Source: Sinomonas humi (lineage in GTDB: Bacteria > Actinomycetota > Actinomycetes > Actinomycetales > Micrococcaceae). From it: a DNA stretch of 64,000 nucleotides. The notes under the pieces were generated by a model, which worked only from the letters and a program-made list of their open reading frames with translations, ran no database searches and was not told where the DNA came from. A program made the translations under genes and the position numbers. The stretch spans positions 230,407-294,406 of the forward strand of contig NZ_JTDL01000037.1 of the NCBI RefSeq assembly GCF_000802235.1, in the 5' to 3' direction. This document shows positions 18,174 through 27,143 of this stretch, piece by piece; position 1 is the first letter of the stretch; the number at the start of each line of letters is the position of its first letter.

Positions 18174-18740
18174 ATGACAGAGGAGCAGAACTGGGCCATC
18201 CGTATCCTCGAAGACGGCTTCGGTCGAGTGCGGGAGAGCGTCGAGCGCGTGGTTTTCGGCCTCTCGCCGGCGCAGCTCGTCGAGCAGCCTTCGCCCGAAG
18301 CGAATTCCGCTGGTTGGATCCTGTGGCACTTGACCCGGATCACCGACGACCATTTCGCGGCGCTCGCGCACACGCTCAGAGGCGCCGAGGCACCCTCGGG
18401 ACGCGACTTTTCGATGCCCCCGGGCCAGCTGTGGACCAGTTGGCGAGAACGGTTCGGCACGCCTTATCCCGAAGCGAGCACTGGCTTTGGCCATTCCCCA
18501 GAGGATGTCGCCGCGTTCCCCAAGATCGAACCGCAGCTGCTGGGGGACTATCAGGACGCCGTTTACGAGCGGGCTGTCGAGATTCTTCGCGGGATCTCGG
18601 CCGATGACCTCGGGAAGGTCGTAGACCGGCGATGGGACCCACCCGTCACCGCGGCCGTGCGACTTGTGAGCATCCTCAACGATGCAACCCAGCACGTGGG
18701 CCAGGCCGCCTATGTGAAGGGGCTGCTCACCTCGCGCTAA
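18174..18740 (+). CDS. DinB-family (DUF664 / mycothiol transferase-like) protein
   Basis: 188 residues. The four-helix DinB fold is shown by the N-terminal helix of [16 protein letters not shown], the [19 protein letters not shown] segment and the C-terminal [15 protein letters not shown]; the three His of these segments are the expected metal ligands. Family members are metal-dependent thiol transferases, many using mycothiol in actinobacteria. The actual substrate is unknown. It is divergent from acpS and convergent with glmS, separated from the latter by the repeat array. Confidence 0.82.
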   Translation: MTEEQNWAIRILEDGFGRVRESVERVVFGLSPAQLVEQPSPEANSAGWILWHLTRITDDHFAALAHTLRGAEAPSGRDFSMPPGQLWTSWRERFGTPYPEASTGFGHSPEDVAAFPKIEPQLLGDYQDAVYERAVEILRGISADDLGKVVDRRWDPPVTAAVRLVSILNDATQHVGQAAYVKGLLTSR

Positions 18741-18754
18741 CCCCGCCCCCATCC

Positions 18755-19159
18755 GTTTCGGGTACGCCAACTCCCACCCACAACCGTCTCCGGTACGCCA
18801 ACTCCCGCCCAAAACCGTCTCGGGTACGCCAACTCCCGCCCAAAACCGTCTCGGGTACGCCAACTCCCACCCACAACCGTCTCGGGTACGCCAACTCCCG
18901 CCCACAACCGTCTCGGGTACGCCAACTCCCAGCCACAACCGTCTCGGGTACGCCAACTCCCGCCCAAAACCGTCTCGGGTACGCCAACTCGCAGCGGCAG
19001 CTGAGCCGTGCCGCGAGTTGGCGTACCCGAAACGACGGAGACGGAAAGTTGGCGTACCCGAAACGACGAAGACGGAAAGTTGGCGTACCCGAAACGACGA
19101 AGACGGAAAGTTGGCGTACCCGAAACGACGGAGACGGAAAGTTGGCGTATCCGAAACGA
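18755..19159. repeat. Orientation-switching array of 31-bp repeats
   Basis: Thirteen copies of the core CGGGTACGCCAACT lie at a 31-nt period. Eight are in plus orientation (GGTACG at 18761, 18792, 18823, 18854, 18885, 18916, 18947, 18978) and five inverted (AGTTGG at 19016, 19047, 19078, 19109, 19140). The ~16 nt between cores are C-rich (CCCGCCCAAAACCGTC) in the forward half, but the inverted half, read as reverse complement, has TTTCCGTCTTCGTCG. The switch is a perfect 16-bp inverted repeat around a 20-nt centre (18977-19028). Since 31 is not divisible by 3, it does not code. Confidence 0.95.
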
Positions 19160-19190
19160 GTAGGCGGGCGGGCTATTCGACGGGACCGAC

Positions 19191-21083
19191 CTATTCGACT
19201 GTGACCGACTTGGCCAGGTTGCGCGGCTGGTCCACGTCGAAGCCCTTCGCTGCCGCGAGCTCGGCGGCGAAGATCTGCAGCGGGACGGTCGTGAGCAGCG
19301 GCATGAGCAGCGGCGGCGTTTCGGGCACGTACACGACGTGCTCGGCATACTCGCGCACAGCTTCGTCGCCCTCCTCGGCGATCACGAGAGTGCGCGCCCC
19401 GCGGGCCCGTACCTCCTGAATGTTGGAGACAACCTTCGAGTGCAGCGAATCACGGCCTCGCGGCGACGGCACGACGACGAACACCGGCTGACCCGCGTCA
19501 ATGAGCGCGATCGGCCCGTGCTTGAGCTCGCCAGCAGCAAAACCCTCTGCGTGCAGGTACGCGATCTCCTTGAGCTTGAGCGCTCCTTCAAGTGCCACGG
19601 GGTAGCCGACGTTGCGGCCGAGGAAGAGCACTGACTTCTCGTCCTTCATGCTCCGAGCGAGTTCGCGGAGCGGACCAGTGGTGTCGAGTACCGTCTGGAT
19701 CTTCTCGGGGATCTTGTTCAGGTCGGCGAGGACATCCTTTATCTGACCGGAGAAGATGTTCCCGCGCAGCTGTGCCAGATAGAGGCCGAGGAGGTATGCG
19801 GCCGTGATCTGGGCGAGGAAAGCCTTGGTCGAGGCGACGGCGATCTCGGGCCCTGCGTGGGTGTAGAGCACGGCATCGGACTCGCGCGGAATGGTCGAGC
19901 CGTTCGTGTTGCAGATCGAGACGGTCTTCGCACCCTGCTCCCGTGCGTACCGGACGGCCATGAGCGTGTCCATGGTCTCGCCGGACTGGCTGATCGAGAC
20001 CACGAGCGTGTTCTTGTCCACGATGGGGTCGCGGTAGCGGAACTCGTGCGCGAGCTCGACCTCGGTGGGGATGCGGCACCAGTTCTCGATCGCGTACTTG
20101 GCGACCATTCCCGCATAAGCGGCCGTGCCACACGCGAGGACGATGATCTTGTTGACCTGCTTGAGCTCGGCCGGGTCGATGCGGAGCTCGTCGAGGATGA
20201 GGCGACCGCGCGGATCGGAGCGGCCCAGAAGGGTGTCGTGGACCGCGGCCGGCTGGTCGTGGATCTCCTTCTCCATGAAGGACGGGAAGCCGCCCTTCTC
20301 TGCGGACGCGGCGTCCCACGAGACTTCGAACTCCTTGCCCTGAGCTGGGCGGCCGTAGAAGTCCGTGATCGCGAACGAGTCAGGCGTGATCGTGACGATC
20401 TGGTCCTGGCCGAGTTCGACGGCGCGGCGTGTGTGGTCGATGAAGCCGGAGACGTCGGAGCCGAGGAAGTTCTCCCCGTCGCCGAGGCCGACGACGAGCG
20501 GCGAGTTCCGGCGCGCGGCGACGACGACGCCGGGCTGCTCCGCGTGGACGGCGAGGAGCGTGAACGCTCCCTCGAGGCGCTGGGCGGCGAGCTGCATCGC
20601 CTTGGTGATGTCGCCGTCGGCCGCTCCTCGGTACAAGTCCCCGATGAGCGCGGCCGCGACCTCGGTGTCGGTCTCAGACGCGAACTTCACGCCCTTCGCG
20701 AGCAGCTCCTGCTTGAGCTCGGCGTAGTTCTCGATGATGCCGTTGTGGATGACGGCGAGGCGCCCCTCATCGGCGAGGTGCGGGTGGGCGTTCGCGTCCG
20801 TGGGGCCTCCATGGGTGGCCCAGCGGGTATGCCCGATGCCGGTGAGCGTCGAGGGAAGCGGGTGCTCCTCGAGTTCAGCGATGAGGTTGGCGAGCTTGCC
20901 CGCCTTCTTCCGGGACTGCACTGTGCCATCGGCGACGACGGCGACGCCCGCCGAGTCGTAGCCCCGGTACTCGAGGCGGCGCAGCCCCTCGATCACGACG
21001 TCGAGGGCGCAGTACTCTCCGTCCAGGTCCCCCGCATCGCTGCGCTCGCGAACACTACCGACGTAGCCAACGATTCCACACAT
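19191..21083 (-). CDS. glmS: Glutamine-fructose-6-phosphate aminotransferase (isomerizing)
   Basis: 630 residues from ATG 21083, chosen so that the protein starts MCGIVGYVG and exposes the Cys nucleophile after Met removal. The start is also supported by a TAGGAT box 7 nt upstream; the ATG at 21092 would lie inside it. The N-terminal class II glutaminase is followed by two SIS isomerase domains (SISQSGETMDTL, SLGRNVGYPVALEGALKLKE in part) and ends DQPRNLAKSVTVE. It makes glucosamine-6-phosphate for peptidoglycan and amino sugars. glmM lies about 6 kb away on the same strand. No glmS ribozyme is expected or seen. Confidence 0.97.
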   Translation of the reverse strand: MCGIVGYVGSVRERSDAGDLDGEYCALDVVIEGLRRLEYRGYDSAGVAVVADGTVQSRKKAGKLANLIAELEEHPLPSTLTGIGHTRWATHGGPTDANAHPHLADEGRLAVIHNGIIENYAELKQELLAKGVKFASETDTEVAAALIGDLYRGAADGDITKAMQLAAQRLEGAFTLLAVHAEQPGVVVAARRNSPLVVGLGDGENFLGSDVSGFIDHTRRAVELGQDQIVTITPDSFAITDFYGRPAQGKEFEVSWDAASAEKGGFPSFMEKEIHDQPAAVHDTLLGRSDPRGRLILDELRIDPAELKQVNKIIVLACGTAAYAGMVAKYAIENWCRIPTEVELAHEFRYRDPIVDKNTLVVSISQSGETMDTLMAVRYAREQGAKTVSICNTNGSTIPRESDAVLYTHAGPEIAVASTKAFLAQITAAYLLGLYLAQLRGNIFSGQIKDVLADLNKIPEKIQTVLDTTGPLRELARSMKDEKSVLFLGRNVGYPVALEGALKLKEIAYLHAEGFAAGELKHGPIALIDAGQPVFVVVPSPRGRDSLHSKVVSNIQEVRARGARTLVIAEEGDEAVREYAEHVVYVPETPPLLMPLLTTVPLQIFAAELAAAKGFDVDQPRNLAKSVTVE

Positions 21084-21090
21084 GCCGAAC

Positions 21091-21096
21091 ATCCTA
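21091..21096 (-). promoter_or_regulatory. -10 box of glmS (leaderless)
   Basis: TAGGAT on the minus strand, 7 nt (GTTCGGC) before the ATG at 21083. It decides between the two possible Met starts. Confidence 0.6.
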
Positions 21097-21143
21097 CCGG
21101 GGACTCATTTGCCAGCGTATTTCGCTCAGGGCGAGCGGGTTGG

Positions 21144-21149
21144 CAGAAT
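21144..21149 (+). promoter_or_regulatory. -10 box of coaA (leaderless)
   Basis: CAGAAT followed by CACCTGA and the GTG at 21157. TTTCGC about 18 nt further upstream may be a -35. Confidence 0.5.
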
Positions 21150-21156
21150 CACCTGA

Positions 21157-22122
21157 GTGAATCTGGACAGGAACGAGTTCGACGGCGACGGGGCGACCCC
21201 CTTTGTCGAGCTCGACCGCGCGCGTTGGTCCCAGCTGGCGAACCGCATGGAGCAGCCCCTCAACCAAGAGGATATCGACCGTCTGCGGGGTCTCGGGGAC
21301 CCACTCGACCTCCGCGAAATCCGTGAGGTCTATCTTCCCCTCAGCCGCCTGCTCTCGCTCTACGTCGAGGCGTCGGGCCAGCTGCACAGCGCGACCCAGA
21401 CGTTCCTCGGCGAAAAAACGCAGCGCACGCCGTTCGTTATAGGCGTAGCCGGTTCGGTCGCCGTCGGGAAGTCCACGATCGCCCGCGTGCTGCGCGAGAT
21501 GCTCCGCCGCTGGCCTTCCACGCCGGACGTCCAACTCGTCACCACGGATGGGTTCCTGTACCCGCTTTCGGAACTCACGCGCCGTGGCCTGCTCGACCGC
21601 AAGGGCTTCCCCGAGTCGTACGACCGCCGCGCCCTCCTGCGGTTCGTTGCCGAGATCAAGTCCGGCGCCGAGGAAGTGCGTGCGCCCTGGTACTCACACC
21701 TCACGTACGACATCGTCCCGGGCCGGGAGGTCGTGGTCCGCCGGCCTGATGTGCTCATCGTGGAGGGCCTGAACGTCCTCGCCCCGGCGCGGCCACGCCT
21801 CGACGGGACCACGGGCTTGGCCTTGAGCGACTTCTTCGACTTCTCGATCTACGTGGACGCCAAGACGAGCTCGATCGAGGAGTGGTACGTCCAGCGTTTC
21901 CTCAAGCTCCGCTCCGGCGCCTTCGCCCAGCCGGAAAGCTACTTCCACCGCTACGCCTCGCTCTCCGACACGGAGGCCATCTCCACGGCGCGCGGCATCT
22001 GGAAGTCGATCAACGAGCCGAACCTTGTTCAGAACGTCCTGCCGACGCGCGGCCGGGCCCAGCTCGTGCTGAGCAAGGACGCGGACCACTCGATTCGGCG
22101 GATGCTCCTGCGCAAGGTCTGA
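21157..22122 (+). CDS. coaA: Type I pantothenate kinase
   Basis: 321 residues from GTG 21157. The P-loop is [31 protein letters not shown] and [13 protein letters not shown] are highly characteristic of the bacterial CoaA family, as are DIVPGREV and DFSIYVDA. It phosphorylates pantothenate, the first and regulated step of CoA synthesis. It is divergent from glmS over a gap of about 70 nt. Confidence 0.96.
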   Translation: MNLDRNEFDGDGATPFVELDRARWSQLANRMEQPLNQEDIDRLRGLGDPLDLREIREVYLPLSRLLSLYVEASGQLHSATQTFLGEKTQRTPFVIGVAGSVAVGKSTIARVLREMLRRWPSTPDVQLVTTDGFLYPLSELTRRGLLDRKGFPESYDRRALLRFVAEIKSGAEEVRAPWYSHLTYDIVPGREVVVRRPDVLIVEGLNVLAPARPRLDGTTGLALSDFFDFSIYVDAKTSSIEEWYVQRFLKLRSGAFAQPESYFHRYASLSDTEAISTARGIWKSINEPNLVQNVLPTRGRAQLVLSKDADHSIRRMLLRKV

Positions 22123-22189
22123 TCCTTGGGGCGGGTGACACGCACCAAATGATCACCCGCAATTCACATAACATCCGCTATGCCCACGT

Positions 22190-22195
22190 TAGCCT
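22190..22195 (+). promoter_or_regulatory. -10 box of mscL (leaderless)
   Basis: TAGCCT followed by 7 nt (TGGCGCC) and the mscL ATG at 22203. No ribosome site is present. Confidence 0.55.
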
Positions 22196-22202
22196 TGGCG
22201 CC

Positions 22203-22592
22203 ATGCTCAACGGATTCAAAGCCTTCATCATGAAGGGCAACGTCCTCGACCTTGCTGTGGCCGTCATCATGGGCGCCGCGTTCAACACGGTCGTGACTGC
22301 TCTCGTCCAGAACGTCCTCATGCCGATCATCTCGGTGATCGTGGGGCAGCCCAACTTCGACAACTTCCTGGTCTTCGGCCCGGTGAAGATCGGTGTGTTC
22401 CTCACCGCCGTTGTGAACTTCATCATTGTGGCGGCTGCCATTTACTTCCTCATCGTCATGCCGATGAACCACCTCATCGAGCGGCGCAATCGTCGTCTGG
22501 GCATCCATGACAAGGCGGCTGAGGAGCCCGTCGAGCCGCAGATCGCGCTCCTCACGGAGATCCGAGACGCTCTCACGGCCCGCGAGCGCTAA
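22203..22592 (+). CDS. mscL: Large-conductance mechanosensitive channel
   Basis: 129 residues. MLNGFKAFIMKGNVLDLAVAVIMGAAFNTVVTALVQNV is the N-terminal amphipathic helix and pore helix TM1 of MscL (segments quoted separately: FKAFIMKGNV and DLAVAVIMGAAF). TM2 is VNFIIVAAAIYFLIVM, followed by a charged C-terminal helix. It forms a homopentamer that opens under membrane tension to relieve hypo-osmotic stress. The length is slightly under the E. coli protein. It is followed at once by a strong terminator. Confidence 0.95.
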   Translation: MLNGFKAFIMKGNVLDLAVAVIMGAAFNTVVTALVQNVLMPIISVIVGQPNFDNFLVFGPVKIGVFLTAVVNFIIVAAAIYFLIVMPMNHLIERRNRRLGIHDKAAEEPVEPQIALLTEIRDALTARER

Positions 22593-22621
22593 GCGACTCC
22601 CGAGCGGAAAACGCACGACGG

Positions 22622-22659
22622 CGGCCGCCCACCTTCCGAGGTGGGCGGCCGTTTGCTTT
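22622..22659 (+). terminator. Rho-independent terminator of mscL
   Basis: A perfect 13-bp stem, CGGCCGCCCACCT with AGGTGGGCGGCCG, has loop TCCG and is followed by TTTGCTTT. Confidence 0.9.
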
Positions 22660-22672
22660 GAGGTTCTTCGCC

Positions 22673-22678
22673 TAGACT
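22673..22678 (+). promoter_or_regulatory. -10 box for the transglycosylase gene
   Basis: TAGACT lies just past the mscL terminator. A start about 7 nt downstream would leave a leader of roughly 49 nt ending in an AGGAG ribosome site. Confidence 0.5.
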
Positions 22679-22734
22679 GACCCGGCCCGCCCTCTCCATG
22701 GGACCAACCTCGCTACCCTCAGGAGCCACTCACC

Positions 22735-23811
22735 ATGGACTACCAGGCCGACACGACGCCGCTGCCGCCTCCCCGCGTCCATGGACGTGGGGTCACGCCC
22801 TTGGGCCCCGTGGAGGCCGAGCCCTCGGCGCCCCCGGCGCAGGGGTGGGGCGACCGCCGTCGTCTGCCGGCTCTCACCCCGCTTGAGCCGGAGGACCGGG
22901 AACCTCGCGAGCGACGCCGGCGAGAGCGGCTGCCGCGCTTCCCCCGGCCGCCGAGGTCCAAATCCGGGAAGGTGAGGAAGCCGCGCGGCCGGTTCCGGCG
23001 GGCCCTCCGGCTCACGGCGATCGTCGCCGTCATCGCGATCGTTGCGAGTCTGGTCACCACCATCGCGTACAACTGGATCACTCCCCCGCGCACCGCGTTC
23101 ATGATCGAGGCCGGCGAGCCCATCGTCTACCAGTACGTCTCGATCGACCACATCAGCCGTTACACCATCGCCTCGGTGGTCGCGCACGAGGACGAGCAGC
23201 TCGGCACCCGCGTCGGTGCCTTCTCGATCGACGACTTCATGGCCCGCGCGCAGGCGTTCGGCTCCGGCCAGCCAGACCCAAGTGGCTCGACCGTCCCTCA
23301 GCAGCTCGTGAAGAACATCTTCCTGTGGCCGAGCCAGGACCCGATCCGCAAGGGCATCGAGGCAGGCCTCTCGGAGGAGTTCGACTTCCTCCTGCCCAAG
23401 GAACGGATCATGGAGCTGTACCTCAACTACGCGCAGTTCGGGCCGAAGCTGTTCGGGATCTGCGCGGCGAGCTGGTACTACTTCAACGCGCCGCCGTCCC
23501 AGCTCACGCAATACGAGTCGGAGCAGCTCATGGGAGTGCTGCCGGACCCGGACAACGTGCGGCGTGCGCCGGGCGGCGGGCTCGATATCAGCGCGACGGC
23601 GAACCCGGAGGCGGTGGACCTCATCAACGGCGCGGCGAATGTCTGGGTCCCGCGGCAGCTCGAAGGAATGGGCGGTTGGCAGGCCGCCGTCAAGACGATC
23701 GGAATCACCGATACCGCAGCGGACCATGCGGCAACGGAGGGCAACTCGGACGGTTGTTCGACGATGCCTCAGGACGTGGCGAAGCGGCTGCAGTCCGAGG
23801 GCGTCGGCTAA
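22735..23811 (+). CDS. Monofunctional peptidoglycan glycosyltransferase (GT51, MtgA-like)
   Basis: 358 residues from ATG 22735 with AGGAG 8 nt upstream. An Arg/Pro-rich cytoplasmic tail (1-~82) precedes one membrane helix (about 83-106, LTAIVAVIAIVASLVTTIA) and a GT51 domain. Family motifs are present in MtgA-like form: HEDEQLG (catalytic Glu), GSTVPQQLVKNIFLW, IRKGIEAGL and KERIMELYLNYAQFGPKLFG. There is no transpeptidase domain. The usual EDxxFxxHxG is relaxed to EDEQLGTRVG, and GGST to SGST. It polymerises lipid II outside the membrane; activity should be treated as likely but not proven. Confidence 0.88.
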   Translation: MDYQADTTPLPPPRVHGRGVTPLGPVEAEPSAPPAQGWGDRRRLPALTPLEPEDREPRERRRRERLPRFPRPPRSKSGKVRKPRGRFRRALRLTAIVAVIAIVASLVTTIAYNWITPPRTAFMIEAGEPIVYQYVSIDHISRYTIASVVAHEDEQLGTRVGAFSIDDFMARAQAFGSGQPDPSGSTVPQQLVKNIFLWPSQDPIRKGIEAGLSEEFDFLLPKERIMELYLNYAQFGPKLFGICAASWYYFNAPPSQLTQYESEQLMGVLPDPDNVRRAPGGGLDISATANPEAVDLINGAANVWVPRQLEGMGGWQAAVKTIGITDTAADHAATEGNSDGCSTMPQDVAKRLQSEGVG

Positions 23812-23814
23812 GCC

Positions 23815-24921
23815 TCACACCGCGACCAGCTCAACGATTCCGTAGGCTCCGGTGTCGATGACGCGGCCCGGGGCAAATCCTACGGGCGCCGCGAGGGCGA
23901 AGAACTCCTCGGCCGAACGCTGCCGGCCCTCCGTCTGGGCAAGCATCATGATGTCCGAGATCGAGACGGGGAATTCGGCGCGATTCGGCTCCTGGAGCCA
24001 TTCGAGCACGAGCAGTCGCGCACCGGCGGAGGCGGCCGCACGGACTGTCGCGAGGATTCGCCCGCACTGCTCGTCGTCCCAATCGTGGAGGACGTCCTTG
24101 AGCAGGTAGATGTCCGCATCGGCCGAGAATCCCTCGAACAGGTCCCCCTCAACCGCGCGCACGCGCCCTTCCACGCCCCGCGACGCAAGGTACTCGCCCG
24201 CGCCGGCTAGAGGGCCGGCTTGGTCGACGAGAACGCCGGAGAGCCCCGGCCGCGCCCGCAGCACCTCCGCAAGCATCGACCCCACGCCGCCGCCCACGTC
24301 GCACACGGTTCCCTCCTCGGGCCACGGATACGCCGCAACGATGAGGGGCGCGGCCATGAGGGTGAGCTCGCGCATGGTCCGCGCGAAGCCCTCTTCCTCG
24401 TCAGGATGCTGCGCGAGATGCTCCCAGATGGTAGTACCCGTCGCGGCATTGAAGGCCGGGCGCCCGTCCCGCAGCGTCTCGGGAAGTCGCGACCACCCCT
24501 CGATGACCATCGGCGAGGTCATGTAGCGGATCCAGCCGGCCATGGTGTGCTCGTGGCTGTCGAGGAGCAGGCGCCCCGTCTTGGTGAGCGAGAAGCGGCC
24601 GGCCCGGTCAAGGCGGGCCAGGCCGTAAACGGCGAGGCCCCGGAGGACCCGGTGAACCGTGTCGGCGTGGAGGCCCAGTCGCGCTGCGATCGCCCCAGCG
24701 GTGAGCGGCCCGCTCGCGAGCGGCTCGACGAGCCCCGTCTGCACTGCCGCGCGCATGAGCATGATCGAACCGACTCCACCTGTGAGCTGGAGGAAGCGCG
24801 CCTGCGGCGGTTGCAGCGCACTCCCCGCGCGGCCGAGGGCCGCGCTGAGCCGCTGCACGCCGCGGACGAGCGCGGGCCTGAGAAGGACCTGACGGACGAC
24901 GGCGGGCGGCGGCTGGCGCAT
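23815..24921 (-). CDS. SAM-dependent O-methyltransferase (Methyltransf_2 family)
   Basis: 368 residues from ATG 24921. An N-terminal winged-helix dimerisation domain (GAIAARLGLHADTVHRVLRGL) is followed by a Rossmann methyltransferase with VCDVGGGVGSMLAE (SAM binding), VEGDLFEG and KDVLHDWDDEQCGRIL; the last contains the usual active-site region. Family members methylate hydroxyl groups of small aromatic or polyketide compounds, or act on caffeate/hydroxyindole. The substrate here is unknown and no biosynthetic cluster surrounds it. A TAGTCT box 6 nt before the ATG suggests a leaderless mRNA. Confidence 0.85.
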   Translation of the reverse strand: MRQPPPAVVRQVLLRPALVRGVQRLSAALGRAGSALQPPQARFLQLTGGVGSIMLMRAAVQTGLVEPLASGPLTAGAIAARLGLHADTVHRVLRGLAVYGLARLDRAGRFSLTKTGRLLLDSHEHTMAGWIRYMTSPMVIEGWSRLPETLRDGRPAFNAATGTTIWEHLAQHPDEEEGFARTMRELTLMAAPLIVAAYPWPEEGTVCDVGGGVGSMLAEVLRARPGLSGVLVDQAGPLAGAGEYLASRGVEGRVRAVEGDLFEGFSADADIYLLKDVLHDWDDEQCGRILATVRAAASAGARLLVLEWLQEPNRAEFPVSISDIMMLAQTEGRQRSAEEFFALAAPVGFAPGRVIDTGAYGIVELVAV

Positions 24922-24927
24922 GCACCA

Positions 24928-24933
24928 AGACTA
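24928..24933 (-). promoter_or_regulatory. -10 box of the methyltransferase gene (leaderless)
   Basis: TAGTCT on the minus strand, 6 nt (TGGTGC) before the ATG at 24921. Confidence 0.5.
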
Positions 24934-24981
24934 GGGGTGAATGACGCTCCGCAGGGCCTCCTCCTCAAACTCAAGCGGCAG

Positions 24982-24987
24982 TAGCAT
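24982..24987 (+). promoter_or_regulatory. -10 box of the membrane-protein gene (leaderless)
   Basis: TAGCAT is followed by CGCGCC and the ATG at 24994. Confidence 0.5.
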
Positions 24988-24993
24988 CGCGCC

Positions 24994-25512
24994 ATGTCCG
25001 CAATGAGAAGAGACCGCGTGCGGAACCGCCAGCGCTTGGCCTTGCCCAGCGAAACTGGCCGCATCCGCGCGGTTCGCCGCCTCGAACTGGCACTCTCCCT
25101 CGCGCTCCTGTGCCAGTTCCTGCTCGGGATGGCGGTAAACCTGTTCGTCAAGGTCCCCGCCGACCACCCGGGGGCCAAACCACCCGAATACTTCAGCGGC
25201 GTCGCTCAGAGCGTTGCATGGGCGCTGGCCCATGGCGGCATCTGGCTCGCTCTCCACGCGGGCTTGGGCTTGGCCTTGGTCCTGACGGCGCTGGCCGCGC
25301 TGCTCACGGCGACACGCAGTGGGAGCCGCGCCGCCGTCGTCAGCACGACAGTGGGATTCCTCGCGGTTCTGGGCGCCGGTTTCAACGGCGGGAGCTTCCT
25401 GAACTACGGCGAGGACTTCAGCTCAATGATCATGGCCTCGCTCTTCGCCGTCGCTCTGGGAAGCTACGTGGTCGGGCTGTGGCGGATCCCAACAGTTGCA
25501 GCGCCCAGTTAG
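24994..25512 (+). CDS. Four-helix membrane protein of unknown function
   Basis: 172 residues. A basic N-terminus of about 30 residues is followed by helices around LELALSLALLCQFLLGMAV, HGGIWLALHAGLGLALVLTA, AAVVSTTVGFLAVLGAGF and SMIMASLFAVALGSYVVGL. Two His lie near helix 2, but the pattern is not clearly cytochrome b561. I do not recognise a family. The TAG stop overlaps the TAA stop of the convergent exporter gene (TTAG at 25509-25512). It is divergent from the methyltransferase over about 70 nt. Confidence 0.75.
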   Translation: MSAMRRDRVRNRQRLALPSETGRIRAVRRLELALSLALLCQFLLGMAVNLFVKVPADHPGAKPPEYFSGVAQSVAWALAHGGIWLALHAGLGLALVLTALAALLTATRSGSRAAVVSTTVGFLAVLGAGFNGGSFLNYGEDFSSMIMASLFAVALGSYVVGLWRIPTVAAPS

Positions 25513-27077
25513 TCCGTCTCCACCTGGCCGCCCGCAGACGCGCCGCGGGAGTCCTGGCTGCTTGCGGCGTCGACAGACTGCTCCTGTTCCGCACGAAGGT
25601 GGTGCGGTTTGGCGAAGAAGAGCGCGCACACCGCAGCGATCAGCACGACGGATGCCGGCAGGATCAGTGTCTCGCTCATGGCGTGGGTGAAGGCATCGTG
25701 AAGGAACGCCGGCAGGACGGTCGAGTTCGAGGAAGTCAGCTGGCCCCCCGCCTGGCTTCCGGGAGGGAGCGCGGCCTTGATATCGGTGCTGATACGGCTC
25801 GTCATGAGCGCGGCAAGAGCTGCCGAGCCGATGACCGCACCGACCTGCCGGGTCGTGTTGAACACGCCCGAGCCGGCTCCGGCTGCGCGCAGCGGCAGGT
25901 TGCGGTTCGCCGTGGTCGCGATCGGACCCCACATGAACGCGCTGCCCAGACCCATCACAAACGAAGGCACGAGCAGTAGGCCCCAGGCGATGCTCGGGGA
26001 GAGCATCGCGGAGTAGAGCCACATCCCGACTCCGACCAGGATCACGCCCGGAACGACGAGGTAGCGCGGGTGCACCCGGTCTGTGAGGCGACCGGCGATC
26101 GGGGCGAGGATCATCGTCAGCACTGCCGAGGGTGTTCCCATGAGGGCCGACTCGAGCGGTGTCATCCCGCGCACGGCCTGGAAGAAGTAGATCAGCGGAA
26201 TGAACATCGCCGTAATCGCGAAGCCGACCGCCGAGATTGCCCCATTCGCGAGTGAGAAGTTCTGGTCCTTGAACAAGCTGAGCGGAAGCAGCGGCTCCTT
26301 CCGGTTCAGGGCCTGCCACACCACGAACAGCACGAGGAAGGCGACACCGGCAATGACGGATGCCCACACCCAGCCATTCCAGTTGTAGGTGTTCGACTCC
26401 TGAAGGCCGAAGACCAGGAAGAACATTCCTGCCGCCGAAAGAAGCACGCCGAGCCAGTCGAAGCTGTGGCTGTGGGTCTCCAGGCGGGGCACCAGCATCG
26501 CGGCCATGACGAAGGCGACGACGCCGATCGGGACGTTGATGAAGAAGATCCACTCCCAGCCCAACCCGTCGACGAGCAGGCCGCCGAGGATCGGGCCCAC
26601 GAGCGTGGCGAAGCCGGCTGTCGCGCCCCAGAGGGCCATCGCCGTTCCGCGCTTTTCGGGCGGGAAGGTGCGCGTGATGACCGCCATGGTCTGCGGGGTC
26701 ATGAGCCCGGCGCCGAGGCCTTGGACCGCGCGGGCGACGATCAGGTTCGCGATCCCGCTACCCGGCAGGAGGTTGGACAGGCCGCACCAGAGCGAGGCCA
26801 GGGTGAAAACCACCAGGCCGATCAGGTAGATGTTCTTCGGCCCGAACCTGTCGCCAAGCCGCCCCGTCACGAGCAGCGGGACCGCGTACGTGAGCAGGTA
26901 GGCGCTCGTGACCCATATGACGTTGTCGGTGGTTGTCGACAGCCCGGTCTGGATCGACGGATTTGCGACCGAGACGATGGTCGTATCGATCAGGATCATG
27001 AAGAAGCCGATGACCAGCGCCCAGAGCGCGGGCCACGGTCGGGTCTCCTTCGTATGGGTCTCACGAGTGGTAATCAT
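25509..27077 (-). CDS. MFS drug exporter, DHA2 (EmrB/QacA) family
   Basis: 522 residues with about 14 hydrophobic segments. DHA2 signatures are present: the first-helix motif DTTIVSVANPSI, motif A TGRLGDRFGPKNIYLIG and the antiporter motif in helix 5 (ATAGFATLVGPILGGLLVD). It should export toxic or amphipathic compounds by proton antiport; the substrate is unknown. No TetR/MarR regulator is adjacent. The upstream region has only a weak AAGA ribosome site. The stop overlaps that of the neighbouring membrane-protein gene. Confidence 0.9.
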   Translation of the reverse strand: MITTRETHTKETRPWPALWALVIGFFMILIDTTIVSVANPSIQTGLSTTTDNVIWVTSAYLLTYAVPLLVTGRLGDRFGPKNIYLIGLVVFTLASLWCGLSNLLPGSGIANLIVARAVQGLGAGLMTPQTMAVITRTFPPEKRGTAMALWGATAGFATLVGPILGGLLVDGLGWEWIFFINVPIGVVAFVMAAMLVPRLETHSHSFDWLGVLLSAAGMFFLVFGLQESNTYNWNGWVWASVIAGVAFLVLFVVWQALNRKEPLLPLSLFKDQNFSLANGAISAVGFAITAMFIPLIYFFQAVRGMTPLESALMGTPSAVLTMILAPIAGRLTDRVHPRYLVVPGVILVGVGMWLYSAMLSPSIAWGLLLVPSFVMGLGSAFMWGPIATTANRNLPLRAAGAGSGVFNTTRQVGAVIGSAALAALMTSRISTDIKAALPPGSQAGGQLTSSNSTVLPAFLHDAFTHAMSETLILPASVVLIAAVCALFFAKPHHLRAEQEQSVDAASSQDSRGASAGGQVETD

Positions 27078-27143
27078 GGCTGGGCCGTCTTTTCTTTTGA
27101 TAAGGCGCCCGCGCTCGAGTTGGCCACCCGGAGGGCGGTCCGT

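Noticed and set aside
18111..18956. Long N-terminal extension of AcpS
   Set aside because: It runs antisense through the DinB gene and into the repeats; AcpS is complete from 18110.
18755..19159. CRISPR-like array
   Set aside because: The sequences between cores are nearly identical within each half, the orientation flips, and there are no cas genes.
18632..19348. Open reading frames through the repeat array on both strands
   Set aside because: The 31-nt period shifts frame at each repeat, giving only cycling peptides; there is no ribosome site or family.
21084..21156. glmS ribozyme or other riboswitch before glmS
   Set aside because: The predicted mRNA starts at the ATG, leaving no leader.
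19857..21326. 489-residue plus-strand reading frame opposite glmS
   Set aside because: It is an antisense shadow of a certain gene in high-GC DNA with Asp/Arg/Val-rich composition and no homologous motif.
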